This document shows positions 25,298 through 34,583 of a DNA stretch of 64,000 bases, piece by piece. The DNA comes from JBPOFM01 sp041391925 (GTDB taxonomy: Bacteria; Bacteroidota; Bacteroidia; Flavobacteriales; Flavobacteriaceae). The number at the start of each line of letters is the position of its first letter. Positions within the stretch are counted from its first letter, which is position 1. The stretch is taken from assembly GCA_041391925.1 (NCBI GenBank), contig JAWKNA010000009.1:62001-126000 (forward strand), in the 5' to 3' direction. Under the pieces are notes generated by a model, which made no database searches, was not told the DNA's origin, and saw only the letters and a list, made by a program, of their open reading frames with translations. Made by a program: the position numbers and the translations under genes.

Positions 25298-27817
25298 TTA
25301 ATCGTTAAGTTTTTTATCTGTACGGATGTTATCCTTACCTATGGACAACATATTGGCAAATAACCGATAGGCACCAGGAACACCTTCAGGGAACTCCCTA
25401 AAGAAGCTTAAGCCCGTGTAGATGTAGTGCCCTTTTCCGTACTTGGCAACCAAAAGACTACCATCTTTTGGAGTTTCATCTTTATCGTGCATGGAAAACA
25501 TGGGTGTGAATTCCTTTCCCCATTTATCCGGAAAATACAAACCACGTTCTTGTGTCCAGCCTTCAAAATCAGTTTGTGTAATTTTATTGGGATAATTCAT
25601 CAACTCGTGGTCTGGATTTAGAAAACGGACTTCGGAATTTTCATCGGTGACGCGGTCGCGGGATAATTCCAATTCATAAGGCGCGAGATTGTCCACAATG
25701 GTTTCTCTACTTGTGTTATATTGAACAATCAAATTTCCACCTTGCTCTACAAAATCGAACAATTGTTGCTGCTTATATTTTAAAGCTTCAACAGTATTGT
25801 AGGCTCGGATACCTACCACCACGGCATCAAATCGGTTCAGCACCTCTGGTTTGATGTCTTCCGGTTTGATGATGGCCACATTATAACCAATTTGCCTTAA
25901 ACTTTCTGGAACCACATCTCCAGCACCTTCGATATAACCAATATTTTCGCCCTTCTTTTTGATGTCCAAGCGTACTACTTTACTTTCGCTTGGAAGTAAA
26001 ACGGTTTGATATGGAATGTGTTCGTAATTAATTTCGATTAATTTTTTGGTATAAATTGTATTCCCAATATGTACCATCGGAGTGATAAGACCTTCGTTTT
26101 GCTCTTTAGGTGGCACAACTGTAAAAATGAGGGCTTGTTCTTCGCCCTTGTGCTTAATATCAATTTTTTGTTTTTCTGGAAACACATTCCAGTTGTCAGG
26201 ATGGGCAATTTCTACAAAACCCTCAAGACTGTCACGGCCTGCTTTAATGATGATTTGGATATCCTTTTGCTGATCATTCTCAAAAATGATGACTGGTTCT
26301 GATACTTTAGCAGAAGCTTCAGGAATGATTTCGAAAGGCCTATAAACTTCACCCTTCACATCATCATTGGTTTTATAGATGATTGGTTTTGATATGGATA
26401 TTGGCGTGTTGTCAAATTTCAAATTGAAAGTTACCGTATTATTCCTTGGAGTTTCTGGCAGACCTATCAGGGTTTGGTCATTGACTTTGTACATTCCCAA
26501 ACTGCCTTTGTCTGTCAGCCAATAGGGTGTTGTTGGTTTTTGATTGCCAATGGTCAAGATTTCCTTCAATTCAATATCCCTATTGTTCTGAAGTGCCAAA
26601 TTTTTTTCAGTAAAAATATCATTTATGGCGATTGATTTCAGTGTTATGGGATATTGACTTCTATTGATAGCCTCGATCTTTAGATTTACTTTTGAATTAA
26701 AAGTCGCTTGATAACTGTCTGCTGCAGCTTCTAGATACAATCCTGCACAAGCTGCAATGACATTTTTTATGTCTTCAGATTTGATGGATTTCCAATGTTG
26801 ATTTTCCAGATTTTGAATCAATTTATAGGCTTCCACCAATTGCGGAATGGAGGCTGAAGAATTTTTAAAATCATAACTAACCTGAACTTTTTTCAAAAGC
26901 ACACCAATAGCTTTTCCACCTTTCACACGATTCCAGCTAGTATCAATGCCATCAAAAATATTAGATTTGTCTGATGGTAAATCGCCTTTGATGAGCTCAA
27001 GGTATTCTAGCTGTTCACCTCGACTACCTGTACTTCCAAATCCTTGGGATTTGTGTGAGCTTCTGCTCAATGCTGCAATTTCGGGGTTGCTCAAACCACT
27101 TGATGGAAAATAAACTCCTGTATCTATGCTCAACAAATTGGTCTTATCTGCTTTGTCAAAATTTTCCTGACTACCATAAAACCACCATGAGGTATTGAAA
27201 AATTCACGTTTTGGTTGCCATGTAGAGGTATATTTTAATTGTTCGGGAAATGCATTTTTGTCATTGGCTAAATCAAAAGCTTCAAAACTCAACATTGCTG
27301 AACTGGTATGATGCCCATGGGTGGAACCAGGACTTCTGTGGTCAAAACGATTGATAATGACATCAGGCTGAAACTTGCGAATGGCCCAAACCACATCACT
27401 TAACACGTCGTTTTTGTTCCAAATGGCCAAGGTTTCATCAGGATGTTTGGAATATCCAAAATCGTTTGCTCTGGTAAAAAACTGTTCACCTCCATCGATG
27501 CGTCTTGCTGCGAGTAACTCTTGAGTTCTTATCACACCCAGAAGTTCACGTATTTCTGGTCCGACCAAATTCTGCCCACCATCGCCGCGAGTCAGCGATA
27601 GATAACCAGTTCTTGCCTTTACTTCATTGGACATGTACGAGATGAGACGCGTATTTTCATCGTCTGGATGAGCGGCGAGATATAAGACAGATCCAAGAAA
27701 ATTCAATTTCTTTATAGATTCATAAATTTCTGAACTGTTTGGTTTTTTTGGTTGCTGCGCTTGGAGGGAAAAGCAATAACATAGAGTGAAAAGGAGTAAC
27801 AAGTAGCGTTTTAGCAT
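25298..27817 (-). CDS. Exported PIG-L family deacetylase
   Basis: An 839-residue exported protein. I take the ATG at 27817, giving the signal peptide MLKRYLLLLFTLCYCFSLQAQ; an upstream in-frame codon is only a TTG. The N-terminal PIG-L zinc deacetylase domain shows AHPDDEN (about residue 53) and the second metal motif STHGHHTSSAM (about 165), acting on N-acetylglucosamine-type groups. The middle is a beta-sandwich region. The last about 200 residues form a glutamine-amidotransferase/ThuA-like flavodoxin fold (DAVVVGIRAYN, GNLIVQYNTS). It is co-transcribed with the SSS symporter and Gfo oxidoreductase. Confidence 0.92.
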   Translation of the reverse strand: MLKRYLLLLFTLCYCFSLQAQQPKKPNSSEIYESIKKLNFLGSVLYLAAHPDDENTRLISYMSNEVKARTGYLSLTRGDGGQNLVGPEIRELLGVIRTQELLAARRIDGGEQFFTRANDFGYSKHPDETLAIWNKNDVLSDVVWAIRKFQPDVIINRFDHRSPGSTHGHHTSSAMLSFEAFDLANDKNAFPEQLKYTSTWQPKREFFNTSWWFYGSQENFDKADKTNLLSIDTGVYFPSSGLSNPEIAALSRSSHKSQGFGSTGSRGEQLEYLELIKGDLPSDKSNIFDGIDTSWNRVKGGKAIGVLLKKVQVSYDFKNSSASIPQLVEAYKLIQNLENQHWKSIKSEDIKNVIAACAGLYLEAAADSYQATFNSKVNLKIEAINRSQYPITLKSIAINDIFTEKNLALQNNRDIELKEILTIGNQKPTTPYWLTDKGSLGMYKVNDQTLIGLPETPRNNTVTFNLKFDNTPISISKPIIYKTNDDVKGEVYRPFEIIPEASAKVSEPVIIFENDQQKDIQIIIKAGRDSLEGFVEIAHPDNWNVFPEKQKIDIKHKGEEQALIFTVVPPKEQNEGLITPMVHIGNTIYTKKLIEINYEHIPYQTVLLPSESKVVRLDIKKKGENIGYIEGAGDVVPESLRQIGYNVAIIKPEDIKPEVLNRFDAVVVGIRAYNTVEALKYKQQQLFDFVEQGGNLIVQYNTSRETIVDNLAPYELELSRDRVTDENSEVRFLNPDHELMNYPNKITQTDFEGWTQERGLYFPDKWGKEFTPMFSMHDKDETPKDGSLLVAKYGKGHYIYTGLSFFREFPEGVPGAYRLFANMLSIGKDNIRTDKKLND

Positions 27818-27856
27818 GACAGGTTTCAATTAGCATTCCTTTCAAATATAAAAAAG

Positions 27857-27878
27857 AAACCAGCGCCATGGCTGGTTT
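27857..27878 (-). terminator. Terminator downstream of the APC permease
   Basis: Eight-base stem (AAACCAGC at 27857-27864 with GCTGGTTT at 27871-27878), with an adjacent T-rich tail on the minus strand. Confidence 0.75.
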
Positions 27879-27969
27879 TAATGTTTATTTAACGGTCATG
27901 AGATGTGGATTTAGAAAAACAATTAAGAAAAAGGGTGACTTTTTTTGACTTTTTGAATCCAATAAATGT

Positions 27970-29229
27970 TTATTTTGAATGCATTTGTTTTAAAATGTAA
28001 GGTCGTAAAATGAACATTGCTGATGAAATAACCATCAAGCCTATAATGGCGTATGGGATTTTTTGGATTTGCACCAGAATATCTGCTACAATTGCCAATC
28101 CACAACAAATAGCACCAATCAGGCACAGCCACTTTCGTTTTACACCTTGACGGAAGGCAATAAGATTGACTATTCCAAACGTGAACAAAAATATAATGCT
28201 TGCGGCATCTACCAAACTAGAGAGGCTGCCGATGATTGCCAAGAATGCTGCAAGCCCAGCAATGATCATTACTGCATACAAAGGAATGTTATGCATATTT
28301 TCCTTAACGAATAGATGTGGCAAATCTTTTTTCTTAGCCACACTTTCCATAAGCCTTGCCGTTGAAAACAAAGTGGCATTGATAGCTGATCCTGTTGAGA
28401 AGGCGGCTGCAATGGTCACAATAATAAGTCCAATAGTTCCCAGAATGTTTTTTCCTGCTATGGATAAAGCGACTTCTTTGTTTTTTACCAAAGTTTCAGC
28501 ACCAACAATCATTGTTGTTCCTAAAGTCACCAAAAGATAAATGATAATCACTGTAATGACCGCCAAGCTCGTTGCTTTGGGTAGAGTTTTATTGGGTTTC
28601 TTTAAATCATCATAGTCATAAGATAATAATTGAAAACCTTCATAAGCCATAAATATGGTGCCTGCACCAATAATTGCCATGTGCCAAGGTTTAGGATCAA
28701 TCCCTTGTGTCAGTTGCTCAGGGTTCCATTCCATAAGTCCATAAACTGCCAATCCTAAGAGTACTAAAAGCTTACCATACACGGTCACAATTTCTACTCT
28801 TGAGGCATTGCCAACTCCTTTTAGGTTAACTCCGGTGAGCACCGCAATGATTGTTACTGCCAAGATCCGTGGAAGCCAACTCCCTACATTGAAAACGTGT
28901 GACACATAATGACCAAAGGTAAAGGCATAGACCGATAATGTCAGGATATAACCAATGATGAGAATCCAAGAAAGACTTCCTGCAAAGCCTTTATGGTTTA
29001 TTTCCCTTAAAAAAGTAAAAGCGCCACCACCTTCGCTATATTTAATCGACAATTGACTGTAACTATGTGCGGAAATCAAAGCAATGAGCCCTGCAATCAG
29101 AAAACTTAGCCAAGCCCATTGTCCTGCCGATTCAATAATCACTCCCAAAACTGAAAAAATGCCACCTCCAACCATGCCGCCCACTGCCATGGACCAGGTT
29201 GCGTTGAAATTCATTTTACCTTCAGACAT
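27970..29229 (-). CDS. APC-superfamily amino acid permease
   Basis: A 419-residue integral membrane protein with about 12 helices. The first helix carries the substrate-binding GGMVGGGIFSVLG (residues 17-29), followed by LIALISAHSYSQLSIKY and the conserved EGGGAFTFLRE. The helix 6 region reads GTIFMAYEGFQLLSYDYDDL. Substrate is probably an amino acid or amine, not determinable here. It lies 24 bases after the MscS gene and probably shares its promoter. Confidence 0.92.
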   Translation of the reverse strand: MSEGKMNFNATWSMAVGGMVGGGIFSVLGVIIESAGQWAWLSFLIAGLIALISAHSYSQLSIKYSEGGGAFTFLREINHKGFAGSLSWILIIGYILTLSVYAFTFGHYVSHVFNVGSWLPRILAVTIIAVLTGVNLKGVGNASRVEIVTVYGKLLVLLGLAVYGLMEWNPEQLTQGIDPKPWHMAIIGAGTIFMAYEGFQLLSYDYDDLKKPNKTLPKATSLAVITVIIIYLLVTLGTTMIVGAETLVKNKEVALSIAGKNILGTIGLIIVTIAAAFSTGSAINATLFSTARLMESVAKKKDLPHLFVKENMHNIPLYAVMIIAGLAAFLAIIGSLSSLVDAASIIFLFTFGIVNLIAFRQGVKRKWLCLIGAICCGLAIVADILVQIQKIPYAIIGLMVISSAMFILRPYILKQMHSK

Positions 29230-29253
29230 GTTGTGATTTAAAATATATGTTGA

Positions 29254-29796
29254 TTAAATTAAATCCGTACCATCTTCAAACAATTCATCAATCGCATCTT
29301 TTTGGACTAATGTGACAGCCTTTTGCAGCATCAAATTATTTGGATAGGTAACCAAATCACCATTGTCCAATCGTAAATGAAGCTGAAAGGCTCGAATGTC
29401 TTCAATGATTCCTTCAATCGGGAAATCCTTATCGTGAATCTGTATTTTATCTCCCACTTTATAAGGAAATGAAAAAAACATGATAATTCCGGATGTTATA
29501 TTGCTCAAGATGGACCAAATGGCAAACAGCCCAATCCCAATCACTGCAAAAATTGATGAAAACACCAACGCTAAATCCTTGACATGGGTTCCAAATATAA
29601 ATGGAATAATGAGCATGGCAATAATGAACAAGGTAACGGATACATAGCGATGCATCAGATGGATACGTGCGATATTGATACCGTTTTTTCGTGAAATTTT
29701 GGTGATGAGTGTTATTAAGATACTCCGGATAACCAAAATGAACACTAACAGAAATCCTGTGGTAATAAATTCAAATTGATATGTTTCTAAAAACAT
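29254..29796 (-). CDS. Short MscS-family mechanosensitive channel
   Basis: A 180-residue protein: three hydrophobic helices (about residues 8-28, 50-70, 78-112), then the MscS beta domain (SFPYKVGDKIQIHDKDFPIE, then GIIEDIRAFQLHLRLDNGDLVTYPNN). It stops soon after, without the C-terminal alpha/beta cage of E. coli MscS (286 aa). It is probably a minimal but complete family member, since the pore helix and beta layer are intact. It likely forms a two-gene operon with the permease. Confidence 0.9.
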   Translation of the reverse strand: MFLETYQFEFITTGFLLVFILVIRSILITLITKISRKNGINIARIHLMHRYVSVTLFIIAMLIIPFIFGTHVKDLALVFSSIFAVIGIGLFAIWSILSNITSGIIMFFSFPYKVGDKIQIHDKDFPIEGIIEDIRAFQLHLRLDNGDLVTYPNNLMLQKAVTLVQKDAIDELFEDGTDLI

Positions 29797-29819
29797 GGGC
29801 TAGTATTAAAAATGATTCA

Positions 29820-29851
29820 CAAAGATAAACTAGAAAACAATAGCGTTTCAA
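29820..29851 (-). promoter_or_regulatory. Promoter of the mscS-permease operon, at the end of the lipoprotein gene
   Basis: On the minus strand TTG (29849-29851) is followed after 21 bases by TATCTTTG (29820-29827), an exact -7 match. The leader is about 20 nt. The -33 part overlaps the last bases of the lipoprotein gene ending at 29848. Confidence 0.65.
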
Positions 29852-30780
29852 TTAATTCCAAGAGATTCCCGAAGAGGATTGTCGGCATTACTGTTCTTGT
29901 TCCAATAATCAGATTTAATAGTTTGCAATTTGGTGGCTTTGGTAGTCAATTTTTTGGCTTTATCACCAAAACCACTGATGAAGGTCTCTTCCCAACCGGT
30001 AATGTCATAGGGAAATTCAGCATTGAAATGGATGGTCAAACGTCGATCTAAATCAGGATAGGATATTGCATAAGTACTGTCCGTAAGTTGAGCTGTTGCG
30101 GAATAAGCTTTAAAGGGCACATGTCGCAACCGTAAAAACTCAAAGGATGGGATTATTTCAACAGATCCGGTAGGAAGTGTTTTAGGATTGATCCGCAATT
30201 GTGTCCAAAGTTCATTTTCAAGAATAGACCTGTCAAGGCTAAAATCCTCATCGGCTTCTCCTGCAAAGTAGGAATGTGACATTACCTCAAACTCAGTTCG
30301 ATTGTTGAGTTGAGCATATACCTGACCACACCATTCTTGCACAGAACATGACACTTTCAAAGCATGTTGATTATTTGACACTGGATAAAATATGCTTTGC
30401 ATGATGGAATATGGATAGATTCCTGTATTGAATTTTTTGGTTGTGTTTAATTTTAGTACAGGGATGTTAGATGGAAAATCTTCATCTGCCTTTACTTGTT
30501 CCTCTCTCAAAAAAGGCTCTGTTACATAGACCAATACGGCTGTTCCTTCACGCATTTCACCATATCGTGCCTGTTCCAATTGGTATGAAGTGATTTCAGC
30601 TTCATTGCCATACCAATAATTTTTGAATTCTTGGCTTAACGGTTGAGGTTTTGACAAAGGCTCAATGGATTCTTCTGGAATGTCAATCTCTAACAAATCC
30701 TTAGAGCTGTTAGAGTCTTTACAAGAAGAAAAACAAACAAAAAGAGCTAATACAAAAAGAAATTGAAAAGGTTTTAGCAT
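29848..30780 (-). CDS. Lipoprotein next to maf (Bacteroidota conserved, function unknown)
   Basis: A 310-residue protein with a lipoprotein signal peptide and lipobox (LFVCFSSCKDS, Cys at residue 20). The rest is soluble and beta-rich, with RYGEMREGTAVLVYVTEPFL and SCSVQEWCGQVYAQL recognisable as conserved blocks in Bacteroidota homologues. These are often labelled septum formation inhibitor Maf in databases, but the sequence has no Maf motifs; the label comes from the neighbour. Probably anchored in an outer or inner membrane leaflet. It follows the true maf gene by 32 bases. Confidence 0.8.
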   Translation of the reverse strand: MLKPFQFLFVLALFVCFSSCKDSNSSKDLLEIDIPEESIEPLSKPQPLSQEFKNYWYGNEAEITSYQLEQARYGEMREGTAVLVYVTEPFLREEQVKADEDFPSNIPVLKLNTTKKFNTGIYPYSIMQSIFYPVSNNQHALKVSCSVQEWCGQVYAQLNNRTEFEVMSHSYFAGEADEDFSLDRSILENELWTQLRINPKTLPTGSVEIIPSFEFLRLRHVPFKAYSATAQLTDSTYAISYPDLDRRLTIHFNAEFPYDITGWEETFISGFGDKAKKLTTKATKLQTIKSDYWNKNSNADNPLRESLGIN

Positions 30781-30812
30781 GTGAGTATAGTTTTGTTAAA
30801 ATTACAATACGG

Positions 30813-31397
30813 CTATAAGTTAGCCATAGCATTTAACGTTTTGTAAACAAGATGGGTAGGTAGGCCCATGACATTGAAATATGAACCTTCAATTTTGGTC
30901 ACGCCAATCAATCCAATCCATTCTTGAATGCCATAAGCTCCAGCTTTGTCAAACGGTTTGTATGTTTCAATATAATATTGGATTTCGTCGTCAGACAATT
31001 CTTTAAAAGTTACTTTGGTAACAGCATTGACCGTCTTCTCAAAATCCATTTTTGTAAAGCAAACTGAAGTGATAACTTCATGAGTGGTATTGCTCAAGGA
31101 TTTTATCATGGCAAAAGCATCTTTGGCATCTTTCGGTTTTCCCAAAGCCTGGTTGTGGTGCCACACAATGGTATCACTTGTAATGAGGATTTCGTTTTCC
31201 CGAAGAGAATCCTTATAAGGGATTGCTTTTAACTGTGCCAAATAATCGCTGATTTCAAAATGGGACAGGCGTTTTGGAAATTCTTCAACCACAGGTTTCA
31301 AACGAATTTCGACCTCAATTCCTAAATCCTTAAAAAATTGTTGACGCCGTGGAGACCCTGAAGCGAGAATGATTTTGTATTTAGTTAGTGTATTCAA
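30813..31397 (-). CDS. maf: Maf-family nucleoside triphosphate pyrophosphatase
   Basis: A 194-residue house-cleaning pyrophosphatase that hydrolyses non-canonical or specific NTPs such as dTTP and UTP. Family motifs are ILASGSPRRQQFF (residues 10-22), ITSDTIVWHHNQALGKPKD (about 70-90) and KAGAYGIQEWIG near residue 150. The first codon is TTG, 17 bases inside the end of the UbiA gene; no better ATG is visible upstream. Confidence 0.93.
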   Translation of the reverse strand: MNTLTKYKIILASGSPRRQQFFKDLGIEVEIRLKPVVEEFPKRLSHFEISDYLAQLKAIPYKDSLRENEILITSDTIVWHHNQALGKPKDAKDAFAMIKSLSNTTHEVITSVCFTKMDFEKTVNAVTKVTFKELSDDEIQYYIETYKPFDKAGAYGIQEWIGLIGVTKIEGSYFNVMGLPTHLVYKTLNAMANL

Positions 31398-32379
31398 AAT
31401 TCAATGTTTCAATGGGTTCACTTTCGGTGATGGAGACATGTGCTTCAGTCTTCGCGTTTCTTGCTTCAACCTTCAAGACAGTATAATTCAGCAACAACGA
31501 TAACATTCCAAACAACATCACAAATTTAAATATGGTACTGATATGATGGAATTCTTTTTTGGTTTTGGCACTAAAGGATTTGATGGTAATATAAATTAAA
31601 GGAGCAATCACGAACAAAAGAAAATATCCTACAGAAATTGGCTGTTTGTACATGTAGGTCATCACGTAATACACCACACCAAACAGTGGCACGAGTGTCA
31701 AACCAAACAATACTTTGGCAGCGCGTTCACGCCCAATGGCAATAGGCAAGGTGTTCATGCCAGTTTTATAATCTCCATCAACATCTTCCAAATCTTTAGC
31801 GATTTCCCGAACCAAATTTATGATAAATGCAAACATGGCATAATCCAACAGAATCTTGAAAAAAAACAATTGGGTAGGTTGGTTTTGTGGTGTGATAGCT
31901 GGTAGCAATTCAAACAAACCAACAATAAGAATGCTCATAGCCACTAGAAGGGAAACGACAATATTCCCAATCAAAAGGGTTTGTTTTAAATAGGTTGCAT
32001 AGACATATAGCAATGCCGAAATAATCACGAACAGCGCAAAAAAGCCACTTCTGCCAACTAAATGCGATAAATAGAATCCAATCAAAATACCAATGACATT
32101 AAAAACGATGAACAGATTGTAAGCTGTTTTTTCAGATACTTTTTTGCCAATAATCACTTTATGGGGTTTGTTGACCAAATCGGTTTCCACATCATAAATA
32201 TCGTTGATGATGTTGCCTGCGGCTGCCAAACAAAGAGTTGCGATTATAAGCAATGTAATTCCAAACCAGTTAAACATAATCACCGCATGAAATGGTTCCA
32301 ACAATGCATATTTGATAAGCAATTGCACTAAGGCAATCATTAAAAGATTTTTCCAGCGAATAAGGTTTAGGATATTCAA
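31381..32379 (-). CDS. UbiA-family prenyltransferase (geranylgeranylglycerol-phosphate type)
   Basis: A 332-residue intramembrane prenyltransferase with about nine helices. The two Mg-diphosphate motifs are visible: NIINDIYDVETDLVNKPHK (about residues 58-76) and AKDLEDVDGDYKTGMNTLP (about 195-213). Bacteroidota homologues are annotated as geranylgeranylglycerol-phosphate geranylgeranyltransferase. The acceptor could instead be a quinone precursor. The first codon is TTG. It overlaps maf by 17 bases. Confidence 0.87.
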   Translation of the reverse strand: MNILNLIRWKNLLMIALVQLLIKYALLEPFHAVIMFNWFGITLLIIATLCLAAAGNIINDIYDVETDLVNKPHKVIIGKKVSEKTAYNLFIVFNVIGILIGFYLSHLVGRSGFFALFVIISALLYVYATYLKQTLLIGNIVVSLLVAMSILIVGLFELLPAITPQNQPTQLFFFKILLDYAMFAFIINLVREIAKDLEDVDGDYKTGMNTLPIAIGRERAAKVLFGLTLVPLFGVVYYVMTYMYKQPISVGYFLLFVIAPLIYITIKSFSAKTKKEFHHISTIFKFVMLFGMLSLLLNYTVLKVEARNAKTEAHVSITESEPIETLNFEYTN

Positions 32380-32441
32380 AATTTTTGGTTGTTAGTTGTG
32401 GACTTATATGCCACGAGTTTATGAAAGCTTTTTAATTCTTT

Positions 32442-32636
32442 TTATTTTTTAATTCTTTTCAAGACAAATAAAGCAATGGTGATTGGCAAAACAAGAAACA
32501 GGCAACTATTCAAAATATCTTTTGGATTGATTCCTTTTGCGTTATCATTGATGAGGTATCTATCAATGGTGTAATAGGAAATCACAATAACCACAAAAGT
32601 CAGTACCACAATTAAAACATATTTGATTGCTTTCAT
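32442..32636 (-). CDS. Small two-helix membrane protein
   Basis: A 64-residue protein starting MKAIKYVLIVVLTFVVIVIS (ATG at 32636) with one helix at about residues 4-22 and a second at about 40-58 (LNSCLFLVLPITIALFVL), ending KRIKK. A TTG 39 bases upstream could extend it. It sits between the KdsC and UbiA genes in the same orientation. No family recognised. Confidence 0.6.
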   Translation of the reverse strand: MKAIKYVLIVVLTFVVIVISYYTIDRYLINDNAKGINPKDILNSCLFLVLPITIALFVLKRIKK

Positions 32637-32692
32637 ATTTCTAAAATAGTTTAGTATAGTCTGAGACTGTGACAACGCCTGAAAAATATGTA

Positions 32693-33223
32693 CTAATCAT
32701 ATTTAGCACCAAAATCCCCATTCCATTTCCCTTGTACTTTCAAGACCTGCTCAATCACATCCCTGACACAACCTTTGCCACCACTTTTATGGGACACATA
32801 TTTTGAAATGGCCTTGATTTCCGGTACGGCATCCTGTGGACATGTTGGCAATCCGACAAGTTTCATTACAGGATAATCTGGAATATCATCGCCCATATAC
32901 AAAACATTTTCAGCTTTGATATGGTGAAGGTCAAAATAGTGATTGAGTTCTTCTACTTTATTATGAGAGCCGAGATAAACGTCCTTCACTCCAAGTCCGT
33001 TCAATCGCATTCGCACACCTTCATTGCTGCCGCCAGAAATCACACAAATATTAAAACCTGCCAACAGGGCCGTTTTCATTGCAAAACCATCCTTGGTATG
33101 CATGGTGCGTAACATCTCACCCGAAGTTGTTAATGAAATTGTACCATCTGTCAATACGCCATCGACGTCAAATACAAAGGTAGTAATGTGTTCTAAATAT
33201 TCTTTATAGCTTTTGTCTTCCAT
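32693..33223 (-). CDS. kdsC: KdsC-type HAD phosphatase
   Basis: A 176-residue C0-type HAD phosphatase expected to release phosphate from 3-deoxy-D-manno-octulosonate 8-phosphate in lipid A core synthesis. The catalytic motif is FVFDVDGVLTDGTISL (residues 13-28, nucleophile Asp in DVDGV). Motif II lies in NICVISGGSNEGV and motif III/IV is YMGDDIPDYPVM. YrbI-like relatives share this pattern, so KDO specificity is inferred. It overlaps the DUF2520 gene by 20 bases. Confidence 0.9.
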   Translation of the reverse strand: MEDKSYKEYLEHITTFVFDVDGVLTDGTISLTTSGEMLRTMHTKDGFAMKTALLAGFNICVISGGSNEGVRMRLNGLGVKDVYLGSHNKVEELNHYFDLHHIKAENVLYMGDDIPDYPVMKLVGLPTCPQDAVPEIKAISKYVSHKSGGKGCVRDVIEQVLKVQGKWNGDFGAKYD

Positions 33224-33971
33224 GCGTTTTTTGGATAGAGGAGGTTAGGAGTTCATATATGGCTTTGTGGTGTTCGTTTTCCAATAACTTCAAATGTTTC
33301 CTGATGGTTTTCTGGTCATTCCGTTTGGCAGGACCAGTCTGTGCCAAATAAGGCGATAAATTTTGCACTTTTTTGGCGGTTTCCATTATCAGAGGTTTCA
33401 AAATTTCAAATTCCACGCCTTTCGATTCGGTGATTTCGTGTGCCAAGCGATACAATTGATTGGTAAAATTATTGACATAGACTGCTGCCAAATGTAGAGC
33501 ACGTCGTTGGTCGGTATTCACTTTATGGCTTTTGCTTTTCAATGCCGTTGCCAAGGATTTTAGAATCTTCAAATCCTTTTTATCGATGACTTCAATGCAA
33601 ATAGGAACCTTCTTAAAATTGACTTCTGCTTCTTTACTGAAGGTTTGAAGCGGATAAAACACACCACGTTGGTGTTTTTTATCCAAATCATGTATCCCAA
33701 CACTTCCAGAAGTATGGACAACCAGTCGGTTTTCAAAAGGCAGTTCGGAAGACAGCTTGGAAATGGCATCATCGCTCACCGCCAATATATATACATCGGC
33801 TTCTTTTAGTTTAGAAATATCACTAATGACCTCGACGTCATTTTTATACGTTTCAATAGCTCCCAAATGCCGATTGAACCATTGCTTTACAATGACCTTA
33901 TCCGACTTTTGAAAGGCTTTGAACAAATGCGATGCCACATTTCCTGCACCGAGAAGCACTACTGAAATCAT
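33204..33971 (-). CDS. Rossmann-like/DUF2520 protein
   Basis: A 255-residue protein with an N-terminal NAD(P)-binding Rossmann domain (ISVVLLGAGNVASHLFKAF, residues 2-20; ADVYILAVSDDAISKLS). A helical DUF2520 domain follows (LHLAAVYVNNFTNQLYRLA, TGPAKRNDQKTIRKHLKLL). It resembles 6-phosphogluconate/ProC-type dehydrogenases, but the reaction is unknown. It is first in the DUF2520-kdsC-small ORF-UbiA-maf-lipoprotein cluster, conserved in many flavobacteria. Confidence 0.88.
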   Translation of the reverse strand: MISVVLLGAGNVASHLFKAFQKSDKVIVKQWFNRHLGAIETYKNDVEVISDISKLKEADVYILAVSDDAISKLSSELPFENRLVVHTSGSVGIHDLDKKHQRGVFYPLQTFSKEAEVNFKKVPICIEVIDKKDLKILKSLATALKSKSHKVNTDQRRALHLAAVYVNNFTNQLYRLAHEITESKGVEFEILKPLIMETAKKVQNLSPYLAQTGPAKRNDQKTIRKHLKLLENEHHKAIYELLTSSIQKTHGRQKL

Positions 33972-34048
33972 GATGCTAAAATACAGAAGAATTAAGAATT
34001 AAGAATTAAAATTGGGAATTTTTGAATACAATTGATAGTATTAAGGCT

Positions 34049-34056
34049 TAATTTTG
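34049..34056 (+). promoter_or_regulatory. -7 promoter element of the truncated haemoglobin gene
   Basis: TAATTTTG, an exact TAnnTTTG, 6 bases before the ATG at 34062. This would give a nearly leaderless transcript. TTTG at 34021-34024 is a weak candidate -33 box (24-base spacing). Confidence 0.45.
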
Positions 34057-34061
34057 TCATC

Positions 34062-34460
34062 ATGAAAAAGGACATTCAAAATAGGGAAGACATCTTCCTA
34101 TTGGTATCAGAATTCTACAAAAAGGTTAGAAAGGATACTGTTTTGGGACCGTTTTTCAATCCCATTATCAAAGATTGGGAAGAGCACATCAACCATTTGA
34201 CAACCTTTTGGGAATCCAGTCTATTTATATCCAAAAAATTGGAGCATCGCTATAACGGAAATCCTTTGGACATCCATGTGAAAGTTGATAAAGACCATAA
34301 CAACACCATTACAGAACTTCATTTTGGGGGATGGCTCAATCTATGGTATCAAACCCTGAATGAACTATTTGAAGGAGAAATTGCGGAAAACGCTAAACGA
34401 CGAGCAAGAAAAATGGGAACATTTCTGTATTTGAACATCTTTCAAGCAAGACAAAATTAA
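34062..34460 (+). CDS. Group III truncated haemoglobin
   Basis: A 132-residue 2-over-2 globin (start at ATG 34062). Recognisable are FYKKVRKDTVLGPFFNPII, the distal/E region HINHLTTFWESSLF and the proximal-His segment ITELHFGGWLNLWYQTL. Group III globins bind oxygen and ligands such as NO or cyanide; the physiological role is uncertain. It lies directly upstream of the cytochrome c biogenesis gene, which fits a link to haem or respiration. Confidence 0.9.
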   Translation: MKKDIQNREDIFLLVSEFYKKVRKDTVLGPFFNPIIKDWEEHINHLTTFWESSLFISKKLEHRYNGNPLDIHVKVDKDHNNTITELHFGGWLNLWYQTLNELFEGEIAENAKRRARKMGTFLYLNIFQARQN

Positions 34461-34548
34461 AATGAGCTTGAAAGCGTATTACAATTTCAAGTTCGACTTC
34501 GAAAGAATTTTAACACCATTTTATCCCAACCAACCCAACAAAATACCT

Positions 34549-34556
34549 TAAATTTG
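34549..34556 (+). promoter_or_regulatory. -7 promoter element of the ccsBA gene
   Basis: TAAATTTG, exact TAnnTTTG followed by C, 27 bases before the ATG at 34584. No clear TTTG box at the -33 distance. Confidence 0.55.
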
Positions 34557-34583
34557 CGCAGTCCAAAAATTAGGCACTTCATC

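Noticed and set aside
29848..30780. Septum formation inhibitor Maf as the name for the lipoprotein
   Set aside because: It has a lipobox and no ASxSPRR or other Maf motif; the true Maf is the adjacent 30813-31397 gene.
33984..34005. Triple GAATTAA repeat as an operator
   Set aside because: Short, AT-rich and between divergent genes, but such tracts arise easily by slippage in this base composition.
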